Positions 44,176 to 52,974 of a DNA stretch of 64,000 nucleotides are shown here, piece by piece (position 1 is the stretch's first letter; the number at the start of each line of letters is the position of its first letter). Below the pieces are notes generated by a model. The model searched no databases. It worked only from the letters and a program-made list of their open reading frames with translations, and was not told the DNA's origin. The position numbers and the translations under genes were made by a program. The DNA is taken from assembly GCF_014652835.1 (NCBI RefSeq), contig NZ_BMZO01000006.1, positions 186,001 through 250,000 of the forward strand, written 5' to 3'. The DNA comes from Limoniibacter endophyticus (lineage in GTDB: Bacteria; Pseudomonadota; Alphaproteobacteria; Rhizobiales; Rhizobiaceae).

Positions 44176-45606
44176 TCACGGCCTAGCCGCCGTTTGTGTG
44201 GGTATCGGCGGCATCACATCGTCGGGAATAGGGTTAATGAACGGGTTGTCATCCAGTCGCGCCTGAAGGTCTGCCTTGGCTTCCTCGACAAGCATGGGAT
44301 TGAGGAAGAGCTCAACGGCCGTTGCCGCCATGGCCTTAGCGGCATGGGCCATACCTTTATGGGCGGCTGGCAGCTTGCCCTGGGCGACGAGCTGCCAGGA
44401 ATGGCCGGGCGTTCCGATCGCATAAGTCGCGCCGCGCATCTGCACTGTCGGCACAACCCAGCTGACACTGCCTACATCGGTTGAGCCGACGATCGTGCTG
44501 TCACCGGCATAGAGCGGCACGATGAGGTCGCAGAGCGGCGCGTCCTTCTTTGGTTGAACCTGGAAGCGGGCATAGGAGGAGGCGATGTCTTCCGGAGTAA
44601 ACGTCGCCTGAAACTTGCGTGCCGTCGCCTTGTCATCTTCGCTGAAAATCGCCGGACCGAGCCGTTCGAGCTGGTTCTGCATGCATCTTTCTAGCGGCTC
44701 GTTGCCCATCAGGTTCGCGTCCCCCGAAATGATTTCCTGCCGCATGGTCGTTTCGGTCATCCAGGCTGCACCTTCCGCCACGCGTTTGACGCGAGCGACC
44801 AGGGAAAGAAGCTCGGGAAGCTTTCTGGCGCGCACGAGATAACGAACGGTGGCGTTCGCCTGCACCACGTTCGGGGCCGAGCCGCCTGCATCGGTAATCG
44901 CATAATGAATGCGGGCAGTCGTGGGCATGTGCTCGCGCAGAAAATTGATGCCGACATTCATCAGTTCCACTGCGTCAAGGGCGCTTCGGCCAAGATGGGG
45001 CGTCGCGGCTGCATGGGATGCTCGCCCGGAAAAATGGAAATTCATTTCGCTGCAGGCCAGTGAGACCGGGTTGTTGACGCCGGTAAACGCCGCTGGGTGC
45101 CAGCACATGGCGATATCGACGTCGTCGAAGATCCCGGCTCGGACCATGAAGCCCTTGGCGGAACCGCCTTCCTCTGCCGGACAGCCATAGTAGCGCACGC
45201 GTCCTGCCAGACCACCTGCCGCCAGAAAGTCCTTCACCGCGGCGGCTGCCAGCATGGAGCCAGCCCCAAGGAGGTTGTGGCCGCACCCATGACCATGACC
45301 TCCGGCAATGAGCGGGCGTTGCTCGGCAACCCCCGCCTCCTGACTCAAGCCCGGCAAGGCATCATACTCGCCCAGGATCGCGATGACAGGGCCACCTTCG
45401 CCGGCCTCGCCCATGATCGCGGTCGGAATGCCGGCAACGCCTCGCTCGATCCGGAAACCTTCTGCCTCCAACAGGCGCAGATGCTCCCCCGAGGACCTGA
45501 CTTCCTCATAGTTGATTTCCGCCATGTCCCACACACGGTCGCTGAGATCAAAGAAGGCCGGGCTTTTTTCGTCGACGATGGCCCATACCGTTTCAGCGTT
45601 TTTCAT
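44176..45606 (-). CDS. M20-family amidohydrolase (AbgB/HipO-type)
   Basis: 476 residues with AAAGGA before the ATG. M20D-type metallohydrolase: AILGEYDALPGLSQEAGV, then GHGHGCGHNLLGAGSMLAAA (metal-binding His and Cys) and GCPAEEGGSAKG (catalytic Glu pair), a dimerisation domain with SCSEMNFHFSGRASHAAATP-type residues, and a C-terminal His (GHSWQLVAQGK). This pattern is closest to p-aminobenzoyl-glutamate hydrolase subunit B and related N-acyl amino acid amidohydrolases. It removes an acyl group from an amide in the cytoplasm. It lies 27 bases after the ATPase gene of a peptide-type importer. Confidence 0.92.
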   Translation of the reverse strand: MKNAETVWAIVDEKSPAFFDLSDRVWDMAEINYEEVRSSGEHLRLLEAEGFRIERGVAGIPTAIMGEAGEGGPVIAILGEYDALPGLSQEAGVAEQRPLIAGGHGHGCGHNLLGAGSMLAAAAVKDFLAAGGLAGRVRYYGCPAEEGGSAKGFMVRAGIFDDVDIAMCWHPAAFTGVNNPVSLACSEMNFHFSGRASHAAATPHLGRSALDAVELMNVGINFLREHMPTTARIHYAITDAGGSAPNVVQANATVRYLVRARKLPELLSLVARVKRVAEGAAWMTETTMRQEIISGDANLMGNEPLERCMQNQLERLGPAIFSEDDKATARKFQATFTPEDIASSYARFQVQPKKDAPLCDLIVPLYAGDSTIVGSTDVGSVSWVVPTVQMRGATYAIGTPGHSWQLVAQGKLPAAHKGMAHAAKAMAATAVELFLNPMLVEEAKADLQARLDDNPFINPIPDDVMPPIPTQTAARP

Positions 45607-45633
45607 GATGGATCCTTTCGCGCCAGCGCCTGC

Positions 45634-47241
45634 TCATGCAGCGATGCGGAGCGTCGGCGTTGCCTCGAGCAAGGCCTGCGTATACGCATGTTGCGGATTA
45701 TCCAGAACGTTGCCCGTGCTCCCCTCCTCAACGATCAGACCTTGCTGCAAGACGATGATGCGGTCGGCGATGCGGGATACAGCGCCGAGATCATGACTTA
45801 TGAAGAGGCAGGCAAAGCCATGATTTTCCTGCAACCGGCGTAAAAGATCGAGAACCTGTTTCTGGATCGTCATGTCGAGGGCCGAGACAGGTTCATCCGC
45901 AACGACAAATGCGGGATTGCGAATGACGGCGCGAGCGATCGCCACCCGTTGCCGTTGCCCGCCTGACAAGGCATGGGGATAGCGATCGGCGAGGGCGGCC
46001 AGGCCAACCTTGTTTAGCATCTCCTTTACTCGTTCTGCCTTTTCGGAGCGACCAAGCTTTGGGCCATGTTTCAACGGTTCGGCTACTATGTCGAAAATCG
46101 TTTGGCGCGGGTCGAGCGAGGAATAGGGATCCTGGAAGATTAGCTGGCATTGTAGTCGAAAATCACGCGCGGCTGCTTTGTCGGCAGACGCCATGGACCG
46201 ATCACGGAAATAAATGTCTCCGCCCGAGAGGGGAAGCAGGCCGAGCATCGCTCGCCCAAGCGTCGTCTTGCCCGAGCCCGAGCCGCCAACTAAAGCGACG
46301 ACCTCACTCGGTTGCACGCCAAGAGACACTCCTTTTACGGCAAGCTTCTTCTCGGCTGCACTGAACATGTTGCCGGCGCCGGAGAAGGTCACTTCCACAT
46401 TACGGGCCTCGATCAACGGTGGCCTGTAGGCCAGCGGTTGACGTTCATGATCGCGCTTCGGCAACGCCTCGATCAGGGTGCGTGTATATTGTTCCTTGGG
46501 GCGACGGAGAACCTCTTCAACCGAACCCCTTTCGATCAATTTGCCACGCTCAAGAACAATGACGTTTTTTGCATACTGGGCAACGAGGCCAAGATTATGG
46601 GTGATCAAAAGAACCGCAGTTCCAGAGGTGCGGGTCAAATCGACCATGGTTTCCATGACTTCTCGCTGCGTCAGTGTGTCGAGAGCTGTCGTCGGTTCAT
46701 CCGCGATAAGAAGCTTCGGCCTTAAGAGCATGACTGAGGCGAGCATGATGCGCTGGCGCATGCCGCCGGAAAACTGATGCGGGTAGGCGGCAAGGCAAGC
46801 TTCAGGATTCGGGATACTGACCCGCGCCAGCATTTCAGTGGCGCGCTCTAGCGACGATTTGACGCTGATCTTCTCGTGCAGTCGCAGTCCCTCGATGAGT
46901 TGGGCGCCGATCGTCAGCGCCGGGTTAAGGGACACCATCGGCTCCTGAAAGACCATGCCGATCTCCGCGCCCCGGAGTCCGCGGATTTCTGTATCCGACA
47001 TTTTCAGCACGTCGCGACCCTGGAATATTATCTCCCCGGACGTAGCTTTGATTGCCTTGGGCAGAAGTCGCATGGAAGCGCGGGCTGCCACGGTCTTGCC
47101 GCTTCCACTTTCGCCGACGAGCGCAACGATGCTGCCGGCCTCGACGTCGAACGAGAGGTCTTGCAGGATCGGGAAGCCGCTTGAGGTGGTGATATGCAAG
47201 CCTCGGACGCTAAGCAGTGGAGGGGAGGTGTCTACAGTCAT
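45634..47241 (-). CDS. Peptide/opine ABC transporter, fused double ATPase (DppD-DppF type)
   Basis: 535 residues from the ATG at 47241 (TGATG overlap with the permease stop). Two complete ATPase units. The first has ALVGESGSGKTVAARASM, QFSGGMRQRIMLASVML and KLLIADEPTTALD. The second has ALVGGSGSGKTTLGRAMLGL, ALSGGQRQRVAIARAVI and FVVADEPVSALD. Each ends in the oligopeptide-importer C-terminal region (RRPKEQYTRTLIEALP; NVLDNPQHAYTQALLEATP). The fused form supplies both ATPases for the DppBC-type permease pair in this operon. Confidence 0.95.
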   Translation of the reverse strand: MTVDTSPPLLSVRGLHITTSSGFPILQDLSFDVEAGSIVALVGESGSGKTVAARASMRLLPKAIKATSGEIIFQGRDVLKMSDTEIRGLRGAEIGMVFQEPMVSLNPALTIGAQLIEGLRLHEKISVKSSLERATEMLARVSIPNPEACLAAYPHQFSGGMRQRIMLASVMLLRPKLLIADEPTTALDTLTQREVMETMVDLTRTSGTAVLLITHNLGLVAQYAKNVIVLERGKLIERGSVEEVLRRPKEQYTRTLIEALPKRDHERQPLAYRPPLIEARNVEVTFSGAGNMFSAAEKKLAVKGVSLGVQPSEVVALVGGSGSGKTTLGRAMLGLLPLSGGDIYFRDRSMASADKAAARDFRLQCQLIFQDPYSSLDPRQTIFDIVAEPLKHGPKLGRSEKAERVKEMLNKVGLAALADRYPHALSGGQRQRVAIARAVIRNPAFVVADEPVSALDMTIQKQVLDLLRRLQENHGFACLFISHDLGAVSRIADRIIVLQQGLIVEEGSTGNVLDNPQHAYTQALLEATPTLRIAA

Positions 47242-48056
47242 CACTTTTGCTCCATTCTCGGGTCGAAGCGATCACGCAGGGCGTCTCCGAGCAGGTTGAT
47301 GCCGAGCAAGGTTAGAGAGATACAGATGCCAGGGGCGAGACCGAGCCAGGGTGCTCTTTCGATATAGGTTCGGGCGGCCGAGAGCATGTTGCCCCAGGTC
47401 GGCGCAGGTGGCGGCACGCCAAGGCCGAGGAAGCTAAGGCCGCTTTCTGCCAGAACCACCCATCCGAACATCGAGGTGGCGAGAACCACGATCGGTGCGG
47501 TGCAGTTGGGCAGTACATGGTGAAACATGGTGGCGATCTCGGAGTTGCCGATAACGCGGGAGGCCTCGACATATTCCCGCTCGCGCGCAGACAGAACGCT
47601 GGCGCGAACCACGCGCAAGACCGAGGGGGCAAAGGCAATGCCCAGGGCCAGGATGATGCCATATTTGTTAGGGCCCGAGATCACCATCAGGCCCAGTGCC
47701 AGGAGCGTCCCGGGAAAGGCAAGAAGTGCGTCGCTGAATACCATAAGTATCCGGTCCACTACGCCTCGCGTGTACCCGGCAATGAGTCCGGTGATAGTTC
47801 CGACAATAATAGCAAATGCAACAGTCAATATGGCGACAGTCATGCTCTGCACGGCTCCGGTCATCAAGCGCGAGAGGACGTCTCGGCCGAATTCATCAGT
47901 GCCGAGCCAGAATTGCGCCGACGGCGGCTTCAAGCGGGAGGCGAGCTTGATTGCGGCCGGATCATACGGTGTCCAGAAGAGGGCGACGAGCGCCGTGCCG
48001 CCGATGAAAATCAGCAGGACAGCCCCGATGATCATGTTTGCAGGCTTCCTGATCAT
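47241..48056 (-). CDS. Peptide-type ABC transporter permease (DppC-like)
   Basis: 271 residues from the ATG at 48056, which overlaps the upstream permease stop as ATGA; the frame extends to 48635 only as a shadow of that gene. It has an N-terminal transmembrane segment (MIIGAVLLIFIGGTALVALF), the LGTDEFGRDVLSRL loop diagnostic of DppC/OppC permeases, and the EAA-type loop YVEASRVIGNSEIATMFHHV. Five or six transmembrane helices. It forms the importer channel with the DppB-like protein. Confidence 0.94.
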   Translation of the reverse strand: MIRKPANMIIGAVLLIFIGGTALVALFWTPYDPAAIKLASRLKPPSAQFWLGTDEFGRDVLSRLMTGAVQSMTVAILTVAFAIIVGTITGLIAGYTRGVVDRILMVFSDALLAFPGTLLALGLMVISGPNKYGIILALGIAFAPSVLRVVRASVLSAREREYVEASRVIGNSEIATMFHHVLPNCTAPIVVLATSMFGWVVLAESGLSFLGLGVPPPAPTWGNMLSAARTYIERAPWLGLAPGICISLTLLGINLLGDALRDRFDPRMEQK

Positions 48057-49006
48057 GACGCTGTTACCCGCGGATCGAATAGTGGATAGCAGAGATCGAC
48101 GATCAGATTGACGATTACGTAGATCACGGCAGTGAACAACAGACATCCCTGTACCACCGGATAGTCGCGCGCGAAGATCGCGTCGACGAGCAGGCGGCCT
48201 AGCCCCGGCAAGGTGAAGACGGTTTCCAGCACGGCGATCCCGCCCAGCAGGCCACCGAGAACGAGACCAATCATCGTCCAGGTCGGTGCGAACGCGTTGG
48301 GTAACACGTGGCGGAGCAGGACCCTGCGCTCCGAGAGGCCCTTGGCGCGGGCGTGCATGACATATTCGAGCCGCAGGATTTCGATGGCGCTGGCACGCAT
48401 CATGCGTGTCAGAACGCCGACTTCGATCAGCATCAGCGTCATGATAGGCAAAATCACATAGGTGATCGCAGCCCAGAGGTTCTCGCTGAATGGGACAAAA
48501 CCGACAACCGGCAGCCAGCCGAAATTGAGGCCAAATATCAAAAGGAACACAAGGCCCAGCCAAAAACTCGGGACCGACATTAGTAATGTCGAGACGGCGA
48601 CGATCACCACGTCCAGATGCTCGTTCTGGCGCCACGCGGCGATCAGGCCGGCCGGGATGGCGATAAGCGTCGCAAGTCCAACGGCGACAAGCACGATAGT
48701 GGCGCTGACCTGAAAACGATCGAGCATCAGCGGCAGGATCGGAGCGCCGTTGGAAATCGAGTTTCCTAGATCCCCCTGAACAACATTACCCAGCCAATAC
48801 AGGAACTGAAGTGGTACCGGCTGATCGAGGCCAAGGCTGGCGCGCAACCAGGCAATTTCTTCGGCGCTTGCATCGTCTCCAAGGATGAGCAGTGCGGGGT
48901 CGCCGGGTATCATCCGGACCAGGAAAAACACCATCAACGCCACGAGCAGCAAGGTCGGAAGCGTCCATAACAGACGCTTGCCGATATATTTCCCAAGAGC
49001 GTTCAT
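48053..49006 (-). CDS. Peptide-type ABC transporter permease (DppB-like)
   Basis: 317 residues from the ATG at 49006, four bases after the binding-protein stop. Typical DppB/OppB: it begins MNALGKYIGKRLLWTLPTLL, has the FFLVRMIPGDPALLILG loop, an EAA-like loop YVMHARAKGLSERRVLLRHV, and ends LVDLCYPLFDPRV. Six transmembrane helices. It is the pore partner of the following DppC-like protein in the peptide-type importer. Confidence 0.94.
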   Translation of the reverse strand: MNALGKYIGKRLLWTLPTLLLVALMVFFLVRMIPGDPALLILGDDASAEEIAWLRASLGLDQPVPLQFLYWLGNVVQGDLGNSISNGAPILPLMLDRFQVSATIVLVAVGLATLIAIPAGLIAAWRQNEHLDVVIVAVSTLLMSVPSFWLGLVFLLIFGLNFGWLPVVGFVPFSENLWAAITYVILPIMTLMLIEVGVLTRMMRASAIEILRLEYVMHARAKGLSERRVLLRHVLPNAFAPTWTMIGLVLGGLLGGIAVLETVFTLPGLGRLLVDAIFARDYPVVQGCLLFTAVIYVIVNLIVDLCYPLFDPRVTAS

Positions 49007-49010
49007 GGAC

Positions 49011-50579
49011 TTAATTGCCCTGGGTGAAGGAAACGCCCCACAAGCGTGCGTAGCCAACGGGCCAGGTCTTGTAGCCTTCCACATTCGACCGAACCGCTCC
49101 GATACGAGTACCGGAATAGAGCGGAATGATGGGAAGATCGGCCCGGATCATGCCTTCAAGCTTGTCAAAAATCGCCTGGCGGTCTGCCTTGTCGGTGATC
49201 GAGGTGCTTTCCGCGATCAATTTCAGGCCCTCAGGATTATCCCAGACCTTGTTGGCGCTCTTGTCCTTGTTGCCGCTGACCATGTCATATGACAGAGAAG
49301 GATCAAGACGTGCGGAATAGGTGAACGACATGGCGCTGTAATTGCCGGTTGTGTACCGGTCGAGCAAAGTCGCCCAGTCGAGTGTTTCCACCTCGATATT
49401 GATCCCGGCTTCCTGCGCCATGGCTTGAGCGAGTACTGCTGCGTCGAAGAGTGACGGGTAGTGCTTGGTGGCGAGCCATTTTATCGGTTGGCCGCTATAG
49501 CCTGCTTCGGCAAGAAGTTTCTTGGCTTCGTCTATATTGCGCCCGGGCACTTCCTTTTGGACTGAGCCGTAATATGGGCTCGGCACAGGTATGACGGATG
49601 CACTTGCGGCCGACTGACCGTTCGTCAGGGCCTCGGTGATTTGCGGAATATCGAGCGATAACATGATTGCCTGACGGATACGCGCGTCTTGCAGGAGCGG
49701 GTCGCGTGTCTGAAACAGAAGCGCGGTCAGGCCCATGGCGGCAACCTTGTCCACCTTAATATTGCCATTCGACGTCATCTCGTCGATGTCGGCATTGTTG
49801 ACATCCGCCAGCACGTCGATGTCTCCGGAGGAGATAGCCGCCTTCGCCGCGGCATCGTCGGGGATGATCATGAAGCGAACAGCATCCACCTTGGGCGCTT
49901 TATCGCCGACATAACCGGTGCGTTCACCACCGGGAGACTGATAGTTGGGATTGGCGGCAAGCTGCACATACTGGCCACTGCGCCATTCCTGCAGCATGAA
50001 GGGCCCGGTGCCTACCGGCTTCACCCACTTGCCTTCGGCGTCGAGCGAACTCTTGTGGTAGATACCGGTTCCGCCACAATCGGTACGCGCCAACGTTGTC
50101 AGGAAAAGTGCCGTCGGCTTTTCCAGGGTGAAGACGACGGTCGATGCGTCCGGAGCCGCGACATTGGTGACGCTGGCAACGCCTGAGCCAGTAACGTCCT
50201 TGAGGCAGCGCCAGGCGGTTTTGGGATCCGTGTAGCGCTGCCAGGAGCTTAGCACATCGGCGGAGGTCAGCGTCTCGCCATTGCTGAACTTGAGGTCCTC
50301 TCGCAGCTTGAATGTGTATGTCTTACCGTCTTCCGAAATTTCGATCGATTTTGCGAGGAGTGGGGCAACAGATGCGTCGTCGCGGTATCCCACAAGGCCC
50401 TCGACCATGTGAAGAACGACAGCATCGCTGTTCGCGTCACGGTTTACCCCCGGATCGGTCGAGCGAATGTCCGCGTTCAACCGCACGCGCAGCATTTTGT
50501 CCTGAGCCGACGCGCTCACCGTCATTGTAGCCAGCGCTGCCGTTATTGCAGTCATCGTCAGAAAGTTGAGGTATTTCAT
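49011..50579 (-). CDS. Solute-binding protein family 5 (peptide-type ABC importer)
   Basis: 522 residues. A Sec signal peptide (residues 1-25, ending VSASA-Q) is followed by an SBP_bac_5 fold: LRVRLNADIRSTDPGVNRDA at the start, MVEGLVGYRDD, TYTFKLREDLKFSNGETLTS and KLIAESTSITDKADRQAIFD near the end. Members bind di- and oligopeptides, nickel, glutathione or opines; here the neighbouring hydrolases suggest an N-acylated or amide-linked amine. It is 37 bases after the C45 hydrolase gene and the first transport gene of the cluster. Confidence 0.94.
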   Translation of the reverse strand: MKYLNFLTMTAITAALATMTVSASAQDKMLRVRLNADIRSTDPGVNRDANSDAVVLHMVEGLVGYRDDASVAPLLAKSIEISEDGKTYTFKLREDLKFSNGETLTSADVLSSWQRYTDPKTAWRCLKDVTGSGVASVTNVAAPDASTVVFTLEKPTALFLTTLARTDCGGTGIYHKSSLDAEGKWVKPVGTGPFMLQEWRSGQYVQLAANPNYQSPGGERTGYVGDKAPKVDAVRFMIIPDDAAAKAAISSGDIDVLADVNNADIDEMTSNGNIKVDKVAAMGLTALLFQTRDPLLQDARIRQAIMLSLDIPQITEALTNGQSAASASVIPVPSPYYGSVQKEVPGRNIDEAKKLLAEAGYSGQPIKWLATKHYPSLFDAAVLAQAMAQEAGINIEVETLDWATLLDRYTTGNYSAMSFTYSARLDPSLSYDMVSGNKDKSANKVWDNPEGLKLIAESTSITDKADRQAIFDKLEGMIRADLPIIPLYSGTRIGAVRSNVEGYKTWPVGYARLWGVSFTQGN

Positions 50580-50616
50580 CGGAAGCTCCCGTTTTTGTTC
50601 CCTTATAGTTTTTTGA

Positions 50617-51780
50617 TCAGGCCGCGTTCGTTCGTGCCTGAGAAGGCTGCTGGATCGGCTTCACCTGCATGTCGAGGCTATATCTCCAGAAATGAGCACC
50701 GAGGGCCGGAAGCAGCGCAACTTCGATCTGACCTTCACCAGGGACCATGATGATCATGGCGACCGTGGCTGACTGATTGTTGGAAAGCGGCGATTTTCGC
50801 GGCGGACGGCATACCGAGTAGGGTGTCTCGAACATATCCGACAGCGCGTTCTTGACGGTATCTGTATTGATCTGCCCATTATGCGGTTCCAGTAACTGGC
50901 GCACGCGCAGGTCCCGATACAGGCTGTCAGGCATGTTGAAGACGCCCTTGTCCAGCAGCTTTGACAGGGCGACCGGGCTCTGGAAGTGGTTCGCGTGAAC
51001 GAGTATGCCATTATCCGGATGGACGAGGAAAGTCTCGTCAGGGGCGCATTCGAAATCTATAGCGATACCGTGTGCGTGGCCGATCATCATATTGTTTGAT
51101 GCAGACTTGCGTGTCCCGTAGACGGCTTGCATCGACATGGCCAGCTGGTCTTGTTCGAGCACCCTGCGACGGATGATGGCGAGCGGAACGCCTAATTCCC
51201 GATAATCGCGTTCGGTCTCCAGATAATTGCCGCTGATTGTGATGCCGGCGGAGTTGAAGCCGGTGCGGGCGAGGCCGCCTGCTTCCGTGAAGGTGATGAA
51301 GTCGGGGCCATCCTCACGCTTGACCTTGAGCACGACCGCCGTCTCTGCGCATTCTGCCTTCCAGTCCCAGTTCTGGGCGTGAATGAACGTGTTGTCTTGG
51401 CTGGCAGAGGGCATGATGAAAACGCCGGTGCAGCCATCGGACTGAATGAAATCCTCCTGGCCTGTTTCCCGACGCCGCGCCAGCTTGAGGATTTCCGTCC
51501 GGGCATTCAGCAGCAGGATTGCGGTAAGCTCCTCGTTTACCGCATGCGCGATACCTTTCATTTCCTCAATGTATTGGCTGCCGTAGTCTTCGATCGCGCC
51601 GGCAAAACGGTCGATCATCGTCGCGAGATCGTCATCCTTGAGGCCGGACGAGTGCAGTTGGCTCTTATAATGGTCAATACCCTTGAGGATGCGTTCGGAT
51701 GCCTGTTCGCCATATTGTTGACCGCGTTCAAACGGGGTGCCAGAAATCTCGATGAGCGGGCAGGGGAGAGGCAAATTCAT
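50617..51780 (-). CDS. C45-family N-terminal-nucleophile hydrolase/acyltransferase
   Basis: 387 residues from the ATG at 51780. C45 (acyl-CoA:6-aminopenicillanate acyltransferase-like) fold: the ERGQQYGEQ motif near residue 18-26, the autoprocessing nucleophile Cys117 in SDGCTGVF, then HAQNWDWKAE and GLARTGFNSAGITISGNYL. Such proenzymes self-cleave before the Cys and then hydrolyse or form amide bonds; relatives cleave beta-alanyl amines or transfer acyl groups to 6-APA. There is no signal peptide, so it probably acts in the cytoplasm. First gene of the operon with the peptide-type ABC importer, divergent from the GntR gene by 101 bases. Confidence 0.88.
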   Translation of the reverse strand: MNLPLPCPLIEISGTPFERGQQYGEQASERILKGIDHYKSQLHSSGLKDDDLATMIDRFAGAIEDYGSQYIEEMKGIAHAVNEELTAILLLNARTEILKLARRRETGQEDFIQSDGCTGVFIMPSASQDNTFIHAQNWDWKAECAETAVVLKVKREDGPDFITFTEAGGLARTGFNSAGITISGNYLETERDYRELGVPLAIIRRRVLEQDQLAMSMQAVYGTRKSASNNMMIGHAHGIAIDFECAPDETFLVHPDNGILVHANHFQSPVALSKLLDKGVFNMPDSLYRDLRVRQLLEPHNGQINTDTVKNALSDMFETPYSVCRPPRKSPLSNNQSATVAMIIMVPGEGQIEVALLPALGAHFWRYSLDMQVKPIQQPSQARTNAA

Positions 51781-51881
51781 GACACTGTTCCGGATGATGA
51801 TCGACGGGTGGTTTTGTTTGCATCCGTCAAGAAAGTACTTCATAAAATAAAAACCAAAATTGCAGCGAGGGCAAGAAGAAA

Positions 51882-52763
51882 ATGTCGGATGCTGGGACGC
51901 CTCTACAGCAGGATCTAATGCGTCGTATCATCGAGATTATCCACGAGGATAAACTGGAGCCGGGAGCAAGGCTGCGGCAGAGCCAGCTTGCAGAGCGGCT
52001 GCGCGTATCGAGGACGCCCGTAAGGATGGCGCTTGAGCTGTTGGAAGCGCAGAGTTTCGTGCGCCATGATCCCAATCGCGGGATGATGCTCGTTTCTGTG
52101 CCGCCCCGTGTCAAAGTGCAAGCCGGGCCACCAGCTGATGAGGAGATTCTGGTCGCTATCGCCAGATTGCGGCGCGAGGGAAAGCTGCCGGAGCAGTTTG
52201 CGGAACTGGAGCTGATGCGTTTAACTGGGCGGGAACGGACACCTGTCCGCCAAGCGCTTATCAAACTCGAAGGCCTGGGCGTAATACAGCGCCGGAAGGG
52301 CTATGGATGGCAATTTTTCGACCCTGTGCGCGATAAGCGGGCGCGGGAAGAGAGCTATGATTTTCGTTTGCTGATCGAAACGGCGGCAATCCTTTCCCCC
52401 GCATTCTCGCTTTCTTCAGAGTGGATCGCCTCAATGAAAGCGCAACATAATGCGATCCTTGCCAGTCCGTGGACGGAAACCTCGAGCGTCACGCTTTTCG
52501 AGATGAATGCGGCGTTCCATCTTGGCATCAGCGCTGCCTCCGGTAATCGTTACATTGAAGAAGCAATGAACCGCCAAAATCAGTTGCGCCGCCTTTCAAA
52601 CTATAATTGGCAACACGGTTCGGATCGCGTTGCGGTCACCTGCCGGGAGCACTTGGAAATTCTCGACAGGCTGGAGAGGGGGGATAATGAGGTGGCAGCT
52701 GTTCTGATGCGCAAGCACCTGAGCGGCGCACGCGAAACTGTCAATAATCAAACTGTATTTTGA
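51882..52763 (+). CDS. GntR-family regulator with apparent double winged helix
   Basis: 293 residues. The first winged helix (~5-72; LQQDLMRRIIEIIHEDKLEP, RQSQLAERLRVSRTPVRMAL) is a standard GntR domain. A second stretch (~86-150; EEILVAIARLRREGKLPEQF, LTGRERTPVRQALIKLEGLG, VIQRRKGYGWQFFDP) has the same pattern, as if a wHTH was duplicated before the FCD-type helical domain (~160-290; MKAQHNAILASPWTE; HLGISAASGNRYIEEAMNRQ). It is divergent from the C45/ABC/M20 operon, which it likely controls. The ATG follows a weak purine-rich leader, GGGCAAGAAGAAA. Confidence 0.85.
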   Translation: MSDAGTPLQQDLMRRIIEIIHEDKLEPGARLRQSQLAERLRVSRTPVRMALELLEAQSFVRHDPNRGMMLVSVPPRVKVQAGPPADEEILVAIARLRREGKLPEQFAELELMRLTGRERTPVRQALIKLEGLGVIQRRKGYGWQFFDPVRDKRAREESYDFRLLIETAAILSPAFSLSSEWIASMKAQHNAILASPWTETSSVTLFEMNAAFHLGISAASGNRYIEEAMNRQNQLRRLSNYNWQHGSDRVAVTCREHLEILDRLERGDNEVAAVLMRKHLSGARETVNNQTVF

Positions 52764-52944
52764 AAGATAAAGTTCGAAACTTTGGCTAAAAGCATTGTGA
52801 AGATGGGCGGCTGGCGCGGGTTTGTGTCCGTCTTTCATACTATCCGGAGTTGCCTGACGGCCTGCGCCCGACCGATGCCATTCGGCTGCGTCATCAAACC
52901 TTCATCCTCGCTTCAACAAACCGACACGGAAGCTTTGTAGGTTG

Positions 52945-52964
52945 CCTGCAATCTCAATTGCAGG
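52945..52964 (+). promoter_or_regulatory. Hairpin overlapping the ribosome-binding site of the glycerophosphodiester operon
   Basis: CCTGCAAT (52945-52952) and ATTGCAGG (52957-52964) form a perfect 8-bp stem with loop CTCA. Its 3' arm covers most of the AGGA Shine-Dalgarno (52962-52965) before the ATG at 52975. It may be a translational gate or the operator of the RpiR-type regulator encoded at the end of the operon. Confidence 0.55.
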
Positions 52965-52974
52965 ATTTACAGAG

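Noticed and set aside
47241-48635. A 464-codon version of the DppC-like permease starting at 48635.
   Set aside because: Its first ~190 codons are a frame-shifted shadow of the DppB-like gene; the ATG at 48056 with an ATGA overlap and a typical permease start is far better.
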